Shown here: positions 1-6,997 of the stretch, one piece after another | How positions within the stretch are numbered: the first letter of the stretch is position 1 | Layout: each line of letters opens with the position of its first letter | IMG/VR virus record: IMGVR_UViG_3300008108_000407 | Coordinates: 1-28,394 of that record | From: a virus | DNA: 28,394 nucleotides | Direction: 5' to 3' (one strand) | Translations under genes and position numbers: made by a program | The notes under the pieces: generated by a model | What the model saw: the letters and a program-made list of their open reading frames with translations, nothing else | Database searches by the model: none | What the model was told of the DNA's origin: nothing

Positions 1-1275
1 AAGTTTACGGCTTGCTTTTTCAAGTATTTCTTCCATTTCAGCAAGATCTAGCATATTACCTTTGTGTTTAACATTGCCTTGAGTTCCATCCTTTAAGGCT
101 TCTGCCATATCCCATTTACTTCTATGTTGTCTATATGGATTAAGGAAATCTTTTTCCCATGTACCTTCTTTCACAGCCCAAGCAAAATCTATAATGCGTC
201 CCATGCCGCCGCCAATTTCTCCAAACAAGTCGCTAAGGCGTAGAACTTCTTCATACGTAGCACCTGTTCCATCTTGTATCAAACTAACAACCCAATCAGG
301 ATCATCACTTTCAACAGCTTCAGAATACTTGTCCCAAAGTTTGGAATTTTGTACAATACGCTCACCAAGTCTACCTAATTTTTTAACCAAGGCAAATTCA
401 CGATCCATAGGTTCAGCGTCTTCAGCCATATCCAACACCTTACCTTTGTGTTTAACATCGCCTTGCTTCTCAGCTTTCTTTTTATCTTTGTGAGCTCCAG
501 CGCCGCTAGTAGTTGCATTCTTAGCCACAAAGTTACGTGGCTTAGGAGGTTCTTGTTTTTGTGTTTTGCCTTCTGCTACTGGTGGTTCGCTGTCTTTCTT
601 TTCTTCTGGTTTACCAAAAGGATATACAGGCACCCAACTAGTTCCTTGCTTTTGTACAAATTTATTAGGATCAAACTTACTTCGAATAATATTATGTACC
701 CGTAGAGCTTTTTCTACGCTATCTCTAAACCCCATAGAGTGTGCTTCACGCTCGTCGAGATTATCTATCATTCTTTGTTTTACTCTTCCGGAAGCTGTAT
801 CATATCGATACATAAGATTAGCTTCATCATTTTGAAAAGCTTCGTTAGTTGGTACACAGTTAGGAACTGTTCGGCCACCTTTTTTCTTTGTGCCTACAGG
901 CTTGTAACCTTTCCAGCAGGGATTTGAATTACGTAATGTTTTCTTAGCCTCTTCTAATGCTTGCTCTACTTGTTGAATATCTTCTTCACAGTTCCAACGA
1001 CGGCGAGCTTTGCAAATAGCCTTATCGGGTGTTTTTGCACAACTGATGTTATGCATATCCATTTGCCCTTTTGATCGAGAACAATAGCTGCCTCGACGTT
1101 TAGACGCTTTGCTGCCTTTCTTTAATTTGCTAGGCTTAGTAGTGACGGCTGTTTTTAACTTACTACCTGGATTTTCGCGACGATATGCATTTACTGCTTT
1201 TCGACTCATTCCATCAGTTTTATCTTTTTTGTTAACTTTTTGCCAGTCTTCGTTAAGAACATCTTTTGCTTTCAT
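1..1275 (-). CDS. Virion-type protein with basic Cys motif, C-terminus cut by window edge
   Basis: The frame is open from ATG at 1275 to the window edge, giving 425 residues without a stop. Residues 25-100 are strongly basic and contain KAVNAYRRENPGSKLKTAVT followed by a Cys/Arg-rich stretch ending RRRWNCEED. From memory this block recurs in structural or virion-associated proteins of T4-like marine phages. A second block (about 121-142, KPVGTKKKGGRTVPNC) and a GAGAHKDKKK stretch (258-268) have the same flavour. QGDVKHKGKVLDMAE (271-285) is repeated as QGNVKHKGNMLDLAE (399-413). A T4-type late box lies 23 nt upstream, which fits a late virion gene. The exact role is unknown. Confidence 0.8.
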   Translation of the reverse strand, partial: MKAKDVLNEDWQKVNKKDKTDGMSRKAVNAYRRENPGSKLKTAVTTKPSKLKKGSKASKRRGSYCSRSKGQMDMHNISCAKTPDKAICKARRRWNCEEDIQQVEQALEEAKKTLRNSNPCWKGYKPVGTKKKGGRTVPNCVPTNEAFQNDEANLMYRYDTASGRVKQRMIDNLDEREAHSMGFRDSVEKALRVHNIIRSKFDPNKFVQKQGTSWVPVYPFGKPEEKKDSEPPVAEGKTQKQEPPKPRNFVAKNATTSGAGAHKDKKKAEKQGDVKHKGKVLDMAEDAEPMDREFALVKKLGRLGERIVQNSKLWDKYSEAVESDDPDWVVSLIQDGTGATYEEVLRLSDLFGEIGGGMGRIIDFAWAVKEGTWEKDFLNPYRQHRSKWDMAEALKDGTQGNVKHKGNMLDLAEMEEILEKASRKL

Positions 1276-1298
1276 AGCATATACCCAAAGTAATACTG

Positions 1299-1306
1299 TA
1301 TTTATA
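1299..1306 (-). promoter_or_regulatory. T4-type late promoter box
   Basis: The minus strand reads TATAAATA, the T4 late consensus, between the epimerase gene and the 1275 start codon. A transcript would begin about 18 nt before the ATG. Confidence 0.65.
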
Positions 1307-1310
1307 TGTA

Positions 1311-2129
1311 TTACTGGGCAAGAAACTCAAATACGTTAAGCCACTTTCTTTTACCAATTGTAGCTTTTAAGTTAGTTAAATCTGCTTTTGTAGCATGTCT
1401 AAATCGACTGTTCTCTTCATTAGGCATAGGGATAAATTCTATTTCTACACCTTCTTGTTCGGCTATTTCTTCTGCAATATCTAAGAAACTGTGGGCAAGA
1501 CCGCTGCCAACATTCCATATTCCAGACCCATTAACTTGTTTAATGAAGTCGATGTGTAAACGGCATACATCACCAACCCAAGTCCAATCACGACGAACAT
1601 GTTCAGCATTCTCCCATACAGTAATTTTACCTTCTTTGCGAGCTTGTGTGCGCCACTTGTGTATAGCGTTTGCTCGGCGCCCTCTTAGATGCATCCATTT
1701 TCCGTAGACATTAAAGTAACGGAAACCCTGCACCATTATAGTAAGCCTTTGTTGAAACACCCAACGATCAAATAGATACTTGCTCCAAGCATAAGGAGTC
1801 TGTGGATGACAAGCAGCATGTTCACTAAAGTCTCGGGTGTCTCCGTAGACTGAGCTTGAGCTCGCATATTGGAGGTGTGTTCCGTGTTTGTTGCATTCGT
1901 TGAACAGCCACTGGCTGAATTCATAATTTTGCCTCATAACTAGATCTACATCTGTTTCGGTCATGTCAGCAATAGCACCTAAGTGTATGACCCAGTCATA
2001 CGGAGTTACGTCTGGAAGATTATGTGGATCCCACTCCCATCCATCAACTGTCCAGCCTTCCTCTTGGTGGCACCATGCTAACATATTACGACCAATAAAT
2101 CCATCATGGCCGGTGATTAGTATTTTCAT
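1311..2129 (-). CDS. NAD-dependent sugar-nucleotide epimerase/dehydratase (extended SDR)
   Basis: This 272-residue protein has the N-terminal Rossmann motif GHDGFIG (residues 7-13), an active-site region SSSSVYG and the catalytic YxxxK as YAWSK. The order and spacing match extended short-chain dehydrogenases such as HldD-type heptose epimerases or UDP-glucose 4-epimerases, which modify nucleotide sugars in the cytoplasm. Which sugar is used cannot be told. Phages carry such enzymes for surface-sugar or DNA-modification chemistry. The start is ATG with no clear SD, but a late-type ATTAAATA box sits 5 nt before it, overlapping the stop of the HNH gene. Length is slightly below the usual 300-340. 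Confidence 0.85.
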   Translation of the reverse strand: MKILITGHDGFIGRNMLAWCHQEEGWTVDGWEWDPHNLPDVTPYDWVIHLGAIADMTETDVDLVMRQNYEFSQWLFNECNKHGTHLQYASSSSVYGDTRDFSEHAACHPQTPYAWSKYLFDRWVFQQRLTIMVQGFRYFNVYGKWMHLRGRRANAIHKWRTQARKEGKITVWENAEHVRRDWTWVGDVCRLHIDFIKQVNGSGIWNVGSGLAHSFLDIAEEIAEQEGVEIEFIPMPNEENSRFRHATKADLTNLKATIGKRKWLNVFEFLAQ

Positions 2130-2134
2130 GATAC

Positions 2135-2142
2135 TATTTAAT
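2135..2142 (-). promoter_or_regulatory. Late-type promoter box abutting the epimerase start
   Basis: The minus strand reads ATTAAATA, then 5 nt, then ATG at 2129. The box contains the TAA stop of the upstream HNH gene. With T4 geometry the transcript would start on the A of the ATG. Confidence 0.5.
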
Positions 2143-2569
2143 GTGCATGTTTTCTATAGTCTTCGTTTAAGATAGTCTTCTTAGCATGACAAACAAAACA
2201 AAGAGATTTAACGTTTTCTTTTGAATCAGAGCCGCCGTCAGCCTTTCTTTCGTTATGGTGATCTCCGTGCATGATTACACGACCAACTCTTCGTTTGAGC
2301 ATTTCGTCTTCGATATCTCGAAGGCGAGGGTCTTCTAATGCATTGTAACCGCACTCGATACAAACCCAATCTCGATGGAAAGTATGAGGGCGATCAATAC
2401 GACCCATGCCCCCATACTCTCGTTGCTGTATTTGATGTTCTCTACAAAGAACATCTGAGCCAGGGCCTTCAAATTGGCTAACTTGTTCTCCGCAAACCTT
2501 ACAAGTTTTACCCAAGTCTTTTTTCAACTGGGCTGGGCTTTTTAGTTTATCAAATACAGGATCTCTCAT
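2138..2569 (-). CDS. HNH endonuclease-like zinc-binding protein
   Basis: The 143-residue protein has two CxxC pairs in its N-terminal half (CKVCGEQV and CIECGYN). Its C-terminal HNH-like core reads MHGDHHNERKADGG...NVKSLCFVCHAKKT, with the H-H pair, a central N and a closing CxxCH. This is the treble-clef HNH nuclease layout; phage members nick or cut DNA in homing, packaging or host degradation. It lies between the ParB-like gene and the epimerase in a tight minus-strand run. The ATG at 2569 follows the preceding reading frame's stop by 2 nt. Whether it is a homing enzyme is not shown. Confidence 0.8.
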   Translation of the reverse strand: MRDPVFDKLKSPAQLKKDLGKTCKVCGEQVSQFEGPGSDVLCREHQIQQREYGGMGRIDRPHTFHRDWVCIECGYNALEDPRLRDIEDEMLKRRVGRVIMHGDHHNERKADGGSDSKENVKSLCFVCHAKKTILNEDYRKHAH

Positions 2570-2571
2570 GA

Positions 2572-2772
2572 TTACACCAAATCCTTTTTAAGCGGAGAAA
2601 AAGGACTGTTGCTATCAGAACGGGGAACCCGGTGTGTCATGCCTTTTGCTAATTGTGCAATAAGGTAAGGAAAGCCATGTACAGGTTCTTTCTTAAATTT
2701 AGCAGCAGGAACATCATATCCTAAGTTGGCTAGATGTTTGTTTGTTGCTGTGTGCCAATTAGTGTAGGCATT
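2572..2772 (-). pseudogene. Out-of-frame C-terminal continuation of the ParB-like gene
   Basis: Immediately after the ParB-like ORF stops, the +1-shifted frame is open for 66 residues (NAYTNWHTAT... to ...SPLKKDLV). It has normal phage-like composition and ends 2 nt before the HNH start. It has no ATG/GTG/TTG near its beginning. The only in-frame ATG is about 45 residues in. It is best read as the displaced tail of the 2759-3664 protein, through a 1-nt indel, a sequencing error or programmed +1 frameshifting around 2764-2772. Confidence 0.55.
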
Positions 2773-3664
2773 CTACATAGGCTGTATCAACTTTAATACC
2801 GTCGATACGACAACGATCAAAATAATGAGCCATCATCACCATTTCTTTTTCAATCACTGGCCGCTGTAGTTGTGTAGCTAGAGAAAGATATTGCATCAAA
2901 TACTTTACAGACTCGGCTTCAAGTTTATTAATTTCTTGCAAACGAGTAATTGCTCCAGGCATATCATCGTCATTAAACTTTTTAGCCGTAACAAACAGGC
3001 CAGCTGTTTCAATGTGCTTTTGTTTTTGTTCTGCTTGAACCCATAGCGGATTCTTTGAGCCATCAACTCGAACACCGTAAATCATCTGTTCCCAGATATC
3101 AACAAGGTCAAGTGACTTTTTACCTTCAGGGCCGTTATGGCTAATGAAGGTAGAACGCATTTCTGCTTTCAAATGGCTATGATAGATGTTTACAGGAATC
3201 TCAATAGCTTCTGGCTTTTCTTCAAAGATGTGCGTTGCAATAAGCCACAACAACACCAAAGTGTGCTGCCCGTCCCACGCTAGGTACTCGTCCTTGTTTG
3301 CTATAGGACGGTAGACTTGAATCGGTACAACTTTTGTAGCAAGAAATTTATTAAGCAAGTGTAGCACCCAAAAAATATCAAGTTGACGTTGCATAGTGCC
3401 GTCAACCTTAACCTGTGCCATAATAACAGATTTGGCTTCGGCTAGGAGTAGGTCACTCCATTTTTTAAGATGTGGATTATTTCTGCGGAACTCTGCTTTT
3501 GCCTGTTCTAGGCAAGCATCTACAATTTCTTTATTGTAGTCGGATAGTGCATCGTATGTTTCTTGCCATCTTTGAGAGATTGCGCGAACAGCACTTTTAG
3601 AATTTGAAAAACGTGAGTTTTTGGTTACAGCATAAGACTGTACTGCATTAAGTAAGTTCATCAT
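2759..3664 (-). CDS. ParB/DGQHR-like protein, frame interrupted near the C-terminus
   Basis: The central stretch DEYLAWDGQHTLVLLWLIATHIF (after an IQVYRPI strand) resembles the DGQHR box of ParB-like and DndB-like proteins, which bind a nucleotide or DNA through this loop. The rest is helical with no signature I recognise. The frame opens at 3709, but the ATG pair at 3664/3661 has a good SD (AGAGG, 6-7 nt away). A perfect early promoter at 3717-3745 would put +1 at about 3710, so I choose 3664 (301 residues). The frame ends VECLH*, and clearly coding-like sequence continues in the next frame, so the full protein may be about 65 residues longer. Confidence 0.7.
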   Translation of the reverse strand: MMNLLNAVQSYAVTKNSRFSNSKSAVRAISQRWQETYDALSDYNKEIVDACLEQAKAEFRRNNPHLKKWSDLLLAEAKSVIMAQVKVDGTMQRQLDIFWVLHLLNKFLATKVVPIQVYRPIANKDEYLAWDGQHTLVLLWLIATHIFEEKPEAIEIPVNIYHSHLKAEMRSTFISHNGPEGKKSLDLVDIWEQMIYGVRVDGSKNPLWVQAEQKQKHIETAGLFVTAKKFNDDDMPGAITRLQEINKLEAESVKYLMQYLSLATQLQRPVIEKEMVMMAHYFDRCRIDGIKVDTAYVECLH

Positions 3665-3716
3665 TTTGGCCTCTTCCAGTTTTGATGATTTCTGCACAAA
3701 ATTGTGCATTACCTTA

Positions 3717-3745
3717 ATTATACGGCCACTGATCTTTTATGTCAA
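3717..3745 (-). promoter_or_regulatory. Early sigma70-type promoter of the ParB-like gene
   Basis: The minus strand has TTGACA (3740-3745), a 17-nt spacer and TATAAT (3717-3722), the same architecture as the plus-strand early battery. Confidence 0.75.
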
Positions 3746-3749
3746 CAGT

Positions 3750-3959
3750 TTAGATGCCATTTCTGTTGTAGACTACAGGCATTTCGCAAATATATTGCCC
3801 ATTCCAAAGATGTTTAGCAACATTGCAATTACCGCCTGTCACAGCCGACCCTGCGTGATCTCCTAGTCCTTTACCTGTGGTTGCATAGCTACCGACACTG
3901 GCTACTGTATAGGCGGCACAGCCTTGTAGTAATAAACAGATTAAGAGTAATATTCTCAT
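3750..3959 (-). CDS. Small phage lipoprotein
   Basis: This 69-residue protein begins MRILLLICLLLQGCAAY, a short charged start, a hydrophobic core and a lipobox LLQGC with the lipidated Cys at residue 14. The mature part is about 55 residues with two further Cys. It should be secreted and anchored in a membrane after signal peptidase II cleavage. Similar tiny lipoproteins occur in T4-like phages; a spanin or envelope role is possible but not shown. There is no clear SD. Confidence 0.7.
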   Translation of the reverse strand: MRILLLICLLLQGCAAYTVASVGSYATTGKGLGDHAGSAVTGGNCNVAKHLWNGQYICEMPVVYNRNGI

Positions 3960-4003
3960 ACTACATTTTAGTATAATAAACGATTTGAGTCAATTGTTTT
4001 GAC

Positions 4004-4011
4004 AATAAATA
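4004..4011 (+). promoter_or_regulatory. Late-type promoter box
   Basis: AATAAATA lies 17 nt before ATG 4029. With T4 spacing, RNA would start at about 4017, so the SD (GGAG) would be at the very 5' end. Confidence 0.45.
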
Positions 4012-4028
4012 CTAGAGGAGAATACACT

Positions 4029-4262
4029 ATGCCATATCGAATTAAAGCAAAAAGCTCAAGCGGAAATACAGTTACTCGATTAGATTTACGCGATCAGATT
4101 ATCGAAAATCGTGCGGTTGCACAACAACTAGCTGACGAGTTTGCCGCAACTAGAAAACATGGCGGGAAAGAAACCTGGGTCGGTATTGTTGAATACTATA
4201 CAAACGCAACCAGTATTGCCAATCCCGATTGGGATCGTAAATTAAACGGTTTAGTCCGGTAA
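4029..4262 (+). CDS. Hypothetical protein, 77 residues
   Basis: A lone plus-strand gene in a minus-strand region. ATG 4029 is chosen over the upstream in-frame ATG 3999 because AGAGGAGA lies 7-8 nt before it and a late-type box precedes it. The protein (MPYRIKAKSSSGNTVTRLDL...) looks like a small beta-rich fold followed by a helix; I do not recognise a family. It ends inside the last codons of the convergent 4251-4442 gene (12-nt overlap). Confidence 0.65.
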   Translation: MPYRIKAKSSSGNTVTRLDLRDQIIENRAVAQQLADEFAATRKHGGKETWVGIVEYYTNATSIANPDWDRKLNGLVR

Positions 4263-4442
4263 TTGCGAATATCTGGCTAGGAATGCTTCTAGTCTACAGT
4301 TGTAACTCTGTTTCGTTTCTATATTCTTAAATTCTACCCAATCATCGCCACCAGGGGATGTTATCTCTGTTACTTCCATAACAACAGATTTTGAATTTTG
4401 AACTGAGTGATACCTCTGCCCAATGCGGGGAAATTTACTCAT
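4251..4442 (-). CDS. Hypothetical small beta-rich protein, 63 residues
   Basis: MSKFPRIGQRYHSVQNSKSVVMEV... has alternating hydrophobic strands and a central WVEFKNIET, suggesting an SH3- or OB-like small barrel; function unknown. The start ATG overlaps the TGA of the upstream membrane ORF (ATGA), so it is probably translationally coupled, with AGGA about 11 nt upstream. Confidence 0.6.
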   Translation of the reverse strand: MSKFPRIGQRYHSVQNSKSVVMEVTEITSPGGDDWVEFKNIETKQSYNCRLEAFLARYSQLPD

Positions 4443-4618
4443 TGTATTAACATCCTAATTAATCCAATTGCATCGATAGTTACAAGTAAAAGGTAGTTAG
4501 CCAACATGCCAAACGATTTCCTAGTATGAGCAGCCCAAGCATACATGGCACAGCCAGCGATCCAAATAGGGTACAAAATAAGTAAAGGTGGATTGGGGAC
4601 AGTGGACTTAGGATAGGC
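4439..4618 (-). CDS. Possible small membrane protein without a canonical start codon
   Basis: The frame is open for 59 residues and ends in a TGA overlapping the ATG of the next gene. It encodes two hydrophobic segments (PPLLILYPIWIAGCAMYAWA and ANYLLLVTIDAIGLIRMLI) separated by HTRKS, a convincing two-helix inner-membrane protein. No ATG or GTG precedes the first segment. The first candidates are a TTG at residue 15 (4576) and an ATG at residue 25 (4546), neither with a good SD. Either the start is non-standard or the 5' end is decayed. A palindrome cluster lies at its 5' end. Confidence 0.4.
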   Translation of the reverse strand, partial: AYPKSTVPNPPLLILYPIWIAGCAMYAWAAHTRKSFGMLANYLLLVTIDAIGLIRMLIQ

Positions 4619-4643
4619 CTATCCTTTAATCTTTAGATTAAAG
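4610..4643. repeat. Two adjacent perfect palindromes
   Basis: 4610-4625 is a perfect 16-bp palindrome (AGGATAGGCCTATCCT). It abuts an inverted repeat with arms CTTTAATCT/AGATTAAAG (4624-4632, 4635-4643) and a 2-nt loop. The second overlaps the stop codon of the 4638-4910 gene. It could be a terminator-like or protein-binding site. Confidence 0.6.
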
Positions 4644-4910
4644 AGTAATACCTAATGCCTTAGCCTTGTAGCCCAATGCTACGATTTCACGACTTGGCTG
4701 ACCCATTTCGTATTCAGTTACTGTTACACCGTTGTTAGCAACACGGTTGCGGGTATAAACTGCATAACCGTTTTGTTTAATACGGCTAACTTCTGCGCTG
4801 ATATTCTTGATACCAAAACGCTTCTGTGCTTGTGCAGGTGTAACCTTCTCACCGTTGTAAAGTGCGTTGAATAACTTGAATGTCTTTGTCTCTGGGTTAA
4901 AATATTTCAT
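4638..4910 (-). CDS. Small winged-helix/HTH-like protein
   Basis: This 90-residue protein has the helix-turn-helix arrangement KVTPAQAQKRFGIKNISAEVSRIKQNGYAVYTR: helix, turn at FGIKN, recognition helix ISAEVSRIKQ, then a wing-like strand pair. Small proteins of this type are frequent in T4-like phages; DNA binding is likely but the target is unknown. AGAGGA lies 8 nt before the ATG. It could act as a phage transcription regulator. Confidence 0.7.
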   Translation of the reverse strand: MKYFNPETKTFKLFNALYNGEKVTPAQAQKRFGIKNISAEVSRIKQNGYAVYTRNRVANNGVTVTEYEMGQPSREIVALGYKAKALGITL

Positions 4911-4979
4911 CTTTATTTTCCTCTTTTTAGATTATGCTGTAATTAAACAGCTATATCTAGTTTAACTTAACACGAACTA

Positions 4980-5336
4980 TTATACAAGTTCTTTGGCAGA
5001 ATCTCCGTTAGGAATATTACCAAAAAACTTTCTGCCAGGGAATCTTTTTTGAGCTTGTTCTAGCAAGTCTGAAAGGGTAGGGCCTTGGGCAATAAATTCG
5101 TCATCCTCTTTGGCAAACGCATAAAGAACATCACCAATTCTTTCAATTTTAATTTCAGTACCAACTTTAGTACCCTCATCGGGTTCTTCACCATCATTGA
5201 TCTTTTTAATTTTCTCAAGGCTTTCTATAATCTTATCTGGGTGTTCCGAAATGTTGTATAGAAATACTATTCCCCTAGTATGCCACCCGAGCCAAATGCC
5301 GACTCCAAATGCAATAGAATACAGTAAAAATTCCAT
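4980..5336 (-). CDS. Membrane-anchored hypothetical protein
   Basis: One N-terminal membrane helix (residues 2-25, FLLYSIAFGVGIWLGWHTRG) is followed by an acidic soluble domain rich in Asp/Glu/Lys. ATG 5336 is preferred to 5342 because AAGGA then has a proper 6-nt spacing; from 5342 it would touch the start codon. No family is recognised. Confidence 0.65.
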   Translation of the reverse strand: MEFLLYSIAFGVGIWLGWHTRGIVFLYNISEHPDKIIESLEKIKKINDGEEPDEGTKVGTEIKIERIGDVLYAFAKEDDEFIAQGPTLSDLLEQAQKRFPGRKFFGNIPNGDSAKELV

Positions 5337-5358
5337 GTTCATTCCTTGGTTAGATTTT

Positions 5359-5679
5359 TTATTTAATCAATTCTAAGTTCAAAATCTTTGCTACTCTTTC
5401 GCCAACATCTTCCCCGTTAGGGATTACGTATGTTTGACTGTCGTGTCTGTCTTTGCGTTCATCGTAGCGACGAACGTTGAGTATTCTTCCGCCTACCGCT
5501 GTGCTTAGTTCAAAACTAATGCGATCTTCACCTTCGGAGCGGCCACGTTCAACCAGGGCTGTTCCCATTTTCATATTCCTTTCAAGGATGCCAATTCCTC
5601 TTTCAGATTCTTCATAATGATCTTTCATTTCCCAGGCCTTTTTAGCCTGCTTATAAAACCAACGGTCAAACCATTTCAT
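5359..5679 (-). CDS. Hypothetical protein with basic aromatic N-terminus
   Basis: MKWFDRWFYKQAKKAWEMKDHY... starts with an amphipathic basic/aromatic helix, then a helical and beta region to residue 106. Proteins opening MKWF-RWF-KQ are familiar from T4-like aquatic phages, but no function is known to me. The in-frame ATG at 5733 is rejected: ATG 5679 overlaps the end of the CDGSH-like gene by 14 nt and gives the conserved-looking start. Confidence 0.65.
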   Translation of the reverse strand: MKWFDRWFYKQAKKAWEMKDHYEESERGIGILERNMKMGTALVERGRSEGEDRISFELSTAVGGRILNVRRYDERKDRHDSQTYVIPNGEDVGERVAKILNLELIK

Positions 5680-5872
5680 CGTCCGGCTCTCCCATGGGTT
5701 TTTCAATCCCAATCTTGCCGCGGCCCGCAGCAATGTTTGCTAGGATTTGTGTCTTTTGTTCCGCCCAGGCTTGTTCACTAAGGGTATGCAACCCTAAACA
5801 CTTTCCATTAGGACTACGTCCACACCCACAGCTACCAAATTCCTCGGTATTTTCAGTTACTCTTACTTGCAT
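5666..5872 (-). CDS. CDGSH-like iron-sulfur/zinc motif protein, 68 residues
   Basis: Residues 15-29 read CGCGRSPNGKCLGLH, i.e. CxCxxS-x4-CxGxH. This is very close to the CDGSH 2Fe-2S signature CxCxxS-x3-PxCDGxH but one residue shorter, with Leu for Asp. The three Cys and the His that ligate the cluster are all present, so a small metal site is likely. The remainder is a helical tail. AAAGGA lies 6 nt before the ATG. It overlaps the ends of both neighbours, indicating an operon. Confidence 0.65.
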   Translation of the reverse strand: MQVRVTENTEEFGSCGCGRSPNGKCLGLHTLSEQAWAEQKTQILANIAAGRGKIGIEKPMGEPDDEMV

Positions 5873-6026
5873 TTTTTATCCTTTCAATAAGTTGATTTGC
5901 TTCTGTTAGACCTTTTTGATCTAGCATTGATTCTAAAATGGCAGCTTGTGCTTCATCTATCCATTCTGCTGAGGGCCAGCTGGTGTAAGGTTGTGTCCAT
6001 TTTATAGTATAAAAGTGTTTCTCCAT
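5853..6026 (-). CDS. Hypothetical small protein, 57 residues
   Basis: A full 57-codon frame (MEKHFYTIKWTQPYTSWPS... to ...NASKSN) starts at ATG 6026, overlapping the TAA of the upstream gene as TAATG and ending inside the start of the CDGSH-like gene. An aromatic N-terminus is followed by an acidic helix. The gapless fit between neighbours is the main support; no function is known. Confidence 0.6.
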   Translation of the reverse strand: MEKHFYTIKWTQPYTSWPSAEWIDEAQAAILESMLDQKGLTEANQLIERIKNASKSN

Positions 6027-6286
6027 TATTTTCCATCCTTGATAGTATTAAACAGATTAGACTTTTGTTCTTTAAACTTTCGCCAATTATCTATCAGAGA
6101 GTCTATAATAAACCATTTACACATAAACAAGAATGGAATTACAATAGTACAATAGAATATAGTTCTAGAAACTTCATCTTCTCTAAAGGCGGTAAATCCC
6201 ATAAGAAAGAAGTTTACAATATAAACCTTTTGATAAAATTCTAATTTTTCATATTGCCATTTGACAAATAACCAAAGATCGTTCAT
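6026..6286 (-). CDS. Small membrane protein with two helices
   Basis: This 86-residue protein has hydrophobic segments at about 21-36 (KVYIVNFFLMGFTAF) and 44-64 (IFYCTIVIPFLFMCKWFII) and a basic tail, predicting two membrane helices. Its ATG overlaps the TGA of the upstream gene (ATGA). No family is recognised. Confidence 0.6.
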   Translation of the reverse strand: MNDLWLFVKWQYEKLEFYQKVYIVNFFLMGFTAFREDEVSRTIFYCTIVIPFLFMCKWFIIDSLIDNWRKFKEQKSNLFNTIKDGK

Positions 6287-6738
6287 TTATTGTCCTTAGT
6301 AAGTTCGCAGATCATAAGAAACTTTTCAAAGCTCTTACGGACTGTTGGGTTAGTTAATAGTTTGTCAGCTTCTTCCATCATAGCCCGAACTCCTGCTTCC
6401 GCACAGTCATGCACACTGAGTCCGTGTAGTGTACACAGTTCGTCACCAAACTCCTTGGCTAACTTTTCCCAGGCTTTTTTCTGCCCAGGAGTAATAGGAG
6501 TAGACTTTGGACGCAGTTCGCTAGCCTTGCTGATAGCTTTGCAGATAGCATCCTCGGCAACACGCCCAGCAGCGATCATAGCAGCGTAGTTTGGATCAAT
6601 GTTGAACCTACGACTACTACCGCCAGGATAAGACATAATGAGATGAGTACCTTTCGGAAAGCTATCCAAAAAATCTGAATCATATTCTGCTACAGGCACA
6701 TACCTGCGTCCTTTTTTTTCGTAGTAAATCTTTTTCAT
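6283..6738 (-). CDS. Conserved T4-like phage hypothetical protein
   Basis: The 151-residue protein MKKIYYEKKGRRYVPVAEY..., with the internal FPKGTHL-MSYPGGSSRRFN and a helical C-terminal half, is familiar from T4-like aquatic phages but has no assigned function. The start is the ATG at 6738 within TGATG, coupled to the zinc-finger gene. The TTG one codon earlier is less likely. Confidence 0.7.
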   Translation of the reverse strand: MKKIYYEKKGRRYVPVAEYDSDFLDSFPKGTHLIMSYPGGSSRRFNIDPNYAAMIAAGRVAEDAICKAISKASELRPKSTPITPGQKKAWEKLAKEFGDELCTLHGLSVHDCAEAGVRAMMEEADKLLTNPTVRKSFEKFLMICELTKDNK

Positions 6739-6992
6739 CAAAAACCTTTAGCACGTCGTTCTTCAATGGTTTGACAATGTATGCACAGTTGTACTCCCGG
6801 TATCGCCTTCTGACGAGCTTCTGGGATGTCGTCGCCGCATTCAGCACATTCAGATAAACTAGCATACTTGCGTTGTTCTGCAAGTTTTTCCTGAACTTTG
6901 CCAATAGCATTAAAGTTGTTGTGAATAGATTGAAGTTGAGCTATTTCAGCTTCTTCTTCGTTGTTGTATTCAAAGTCATTAGTATCATTCAT
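6738..6992 (-). CDS. TraR/DksA-type zinc finger protein
   Basis: This 84-residue protein ends in a C4 zinc finger, CAECGDDIPEARQKAIPGVQLCIHC (CxxC-x17-CxxC), the DksA/TraR C-terminal signature. It follows an acidic N-terminal helix with Asp residues near the tip, as in TraR. TraR-like phage proteins bind the secondary channel of RNA polymerase and mimic DksA with ppGpp, altering host promoter use. The ATG lies only 5 nt after a perfect -10 box, so its mRNA may be almost leaderless. Confidence 0.8.
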   Translation of the reverse strand: MNDTNDFEYNNEEEAEIAQLQSIHNNFNAIGKVQEKLAEQRKYASLSECAECGDDIPEARQKAIPGVQLCIHCQTIEERRAKGF

Positions 6993-6997
6993 ACGTT

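Noticed and set aside
194-1339. Several plus-strand ORFs of 60-100 codons
   Set aside because: They lie antisense to a continuous 425-codon minus-strand frame with clear phage protein motifs and a late promoter; they lack SDs and have implausible compositions.
3999-4028. Upstream ATG of the 4029 gene
   Set aside because: It overlaps the late-type box and lacks an SD; the ATG at 4029 has AGAGGAGA at good spacing.
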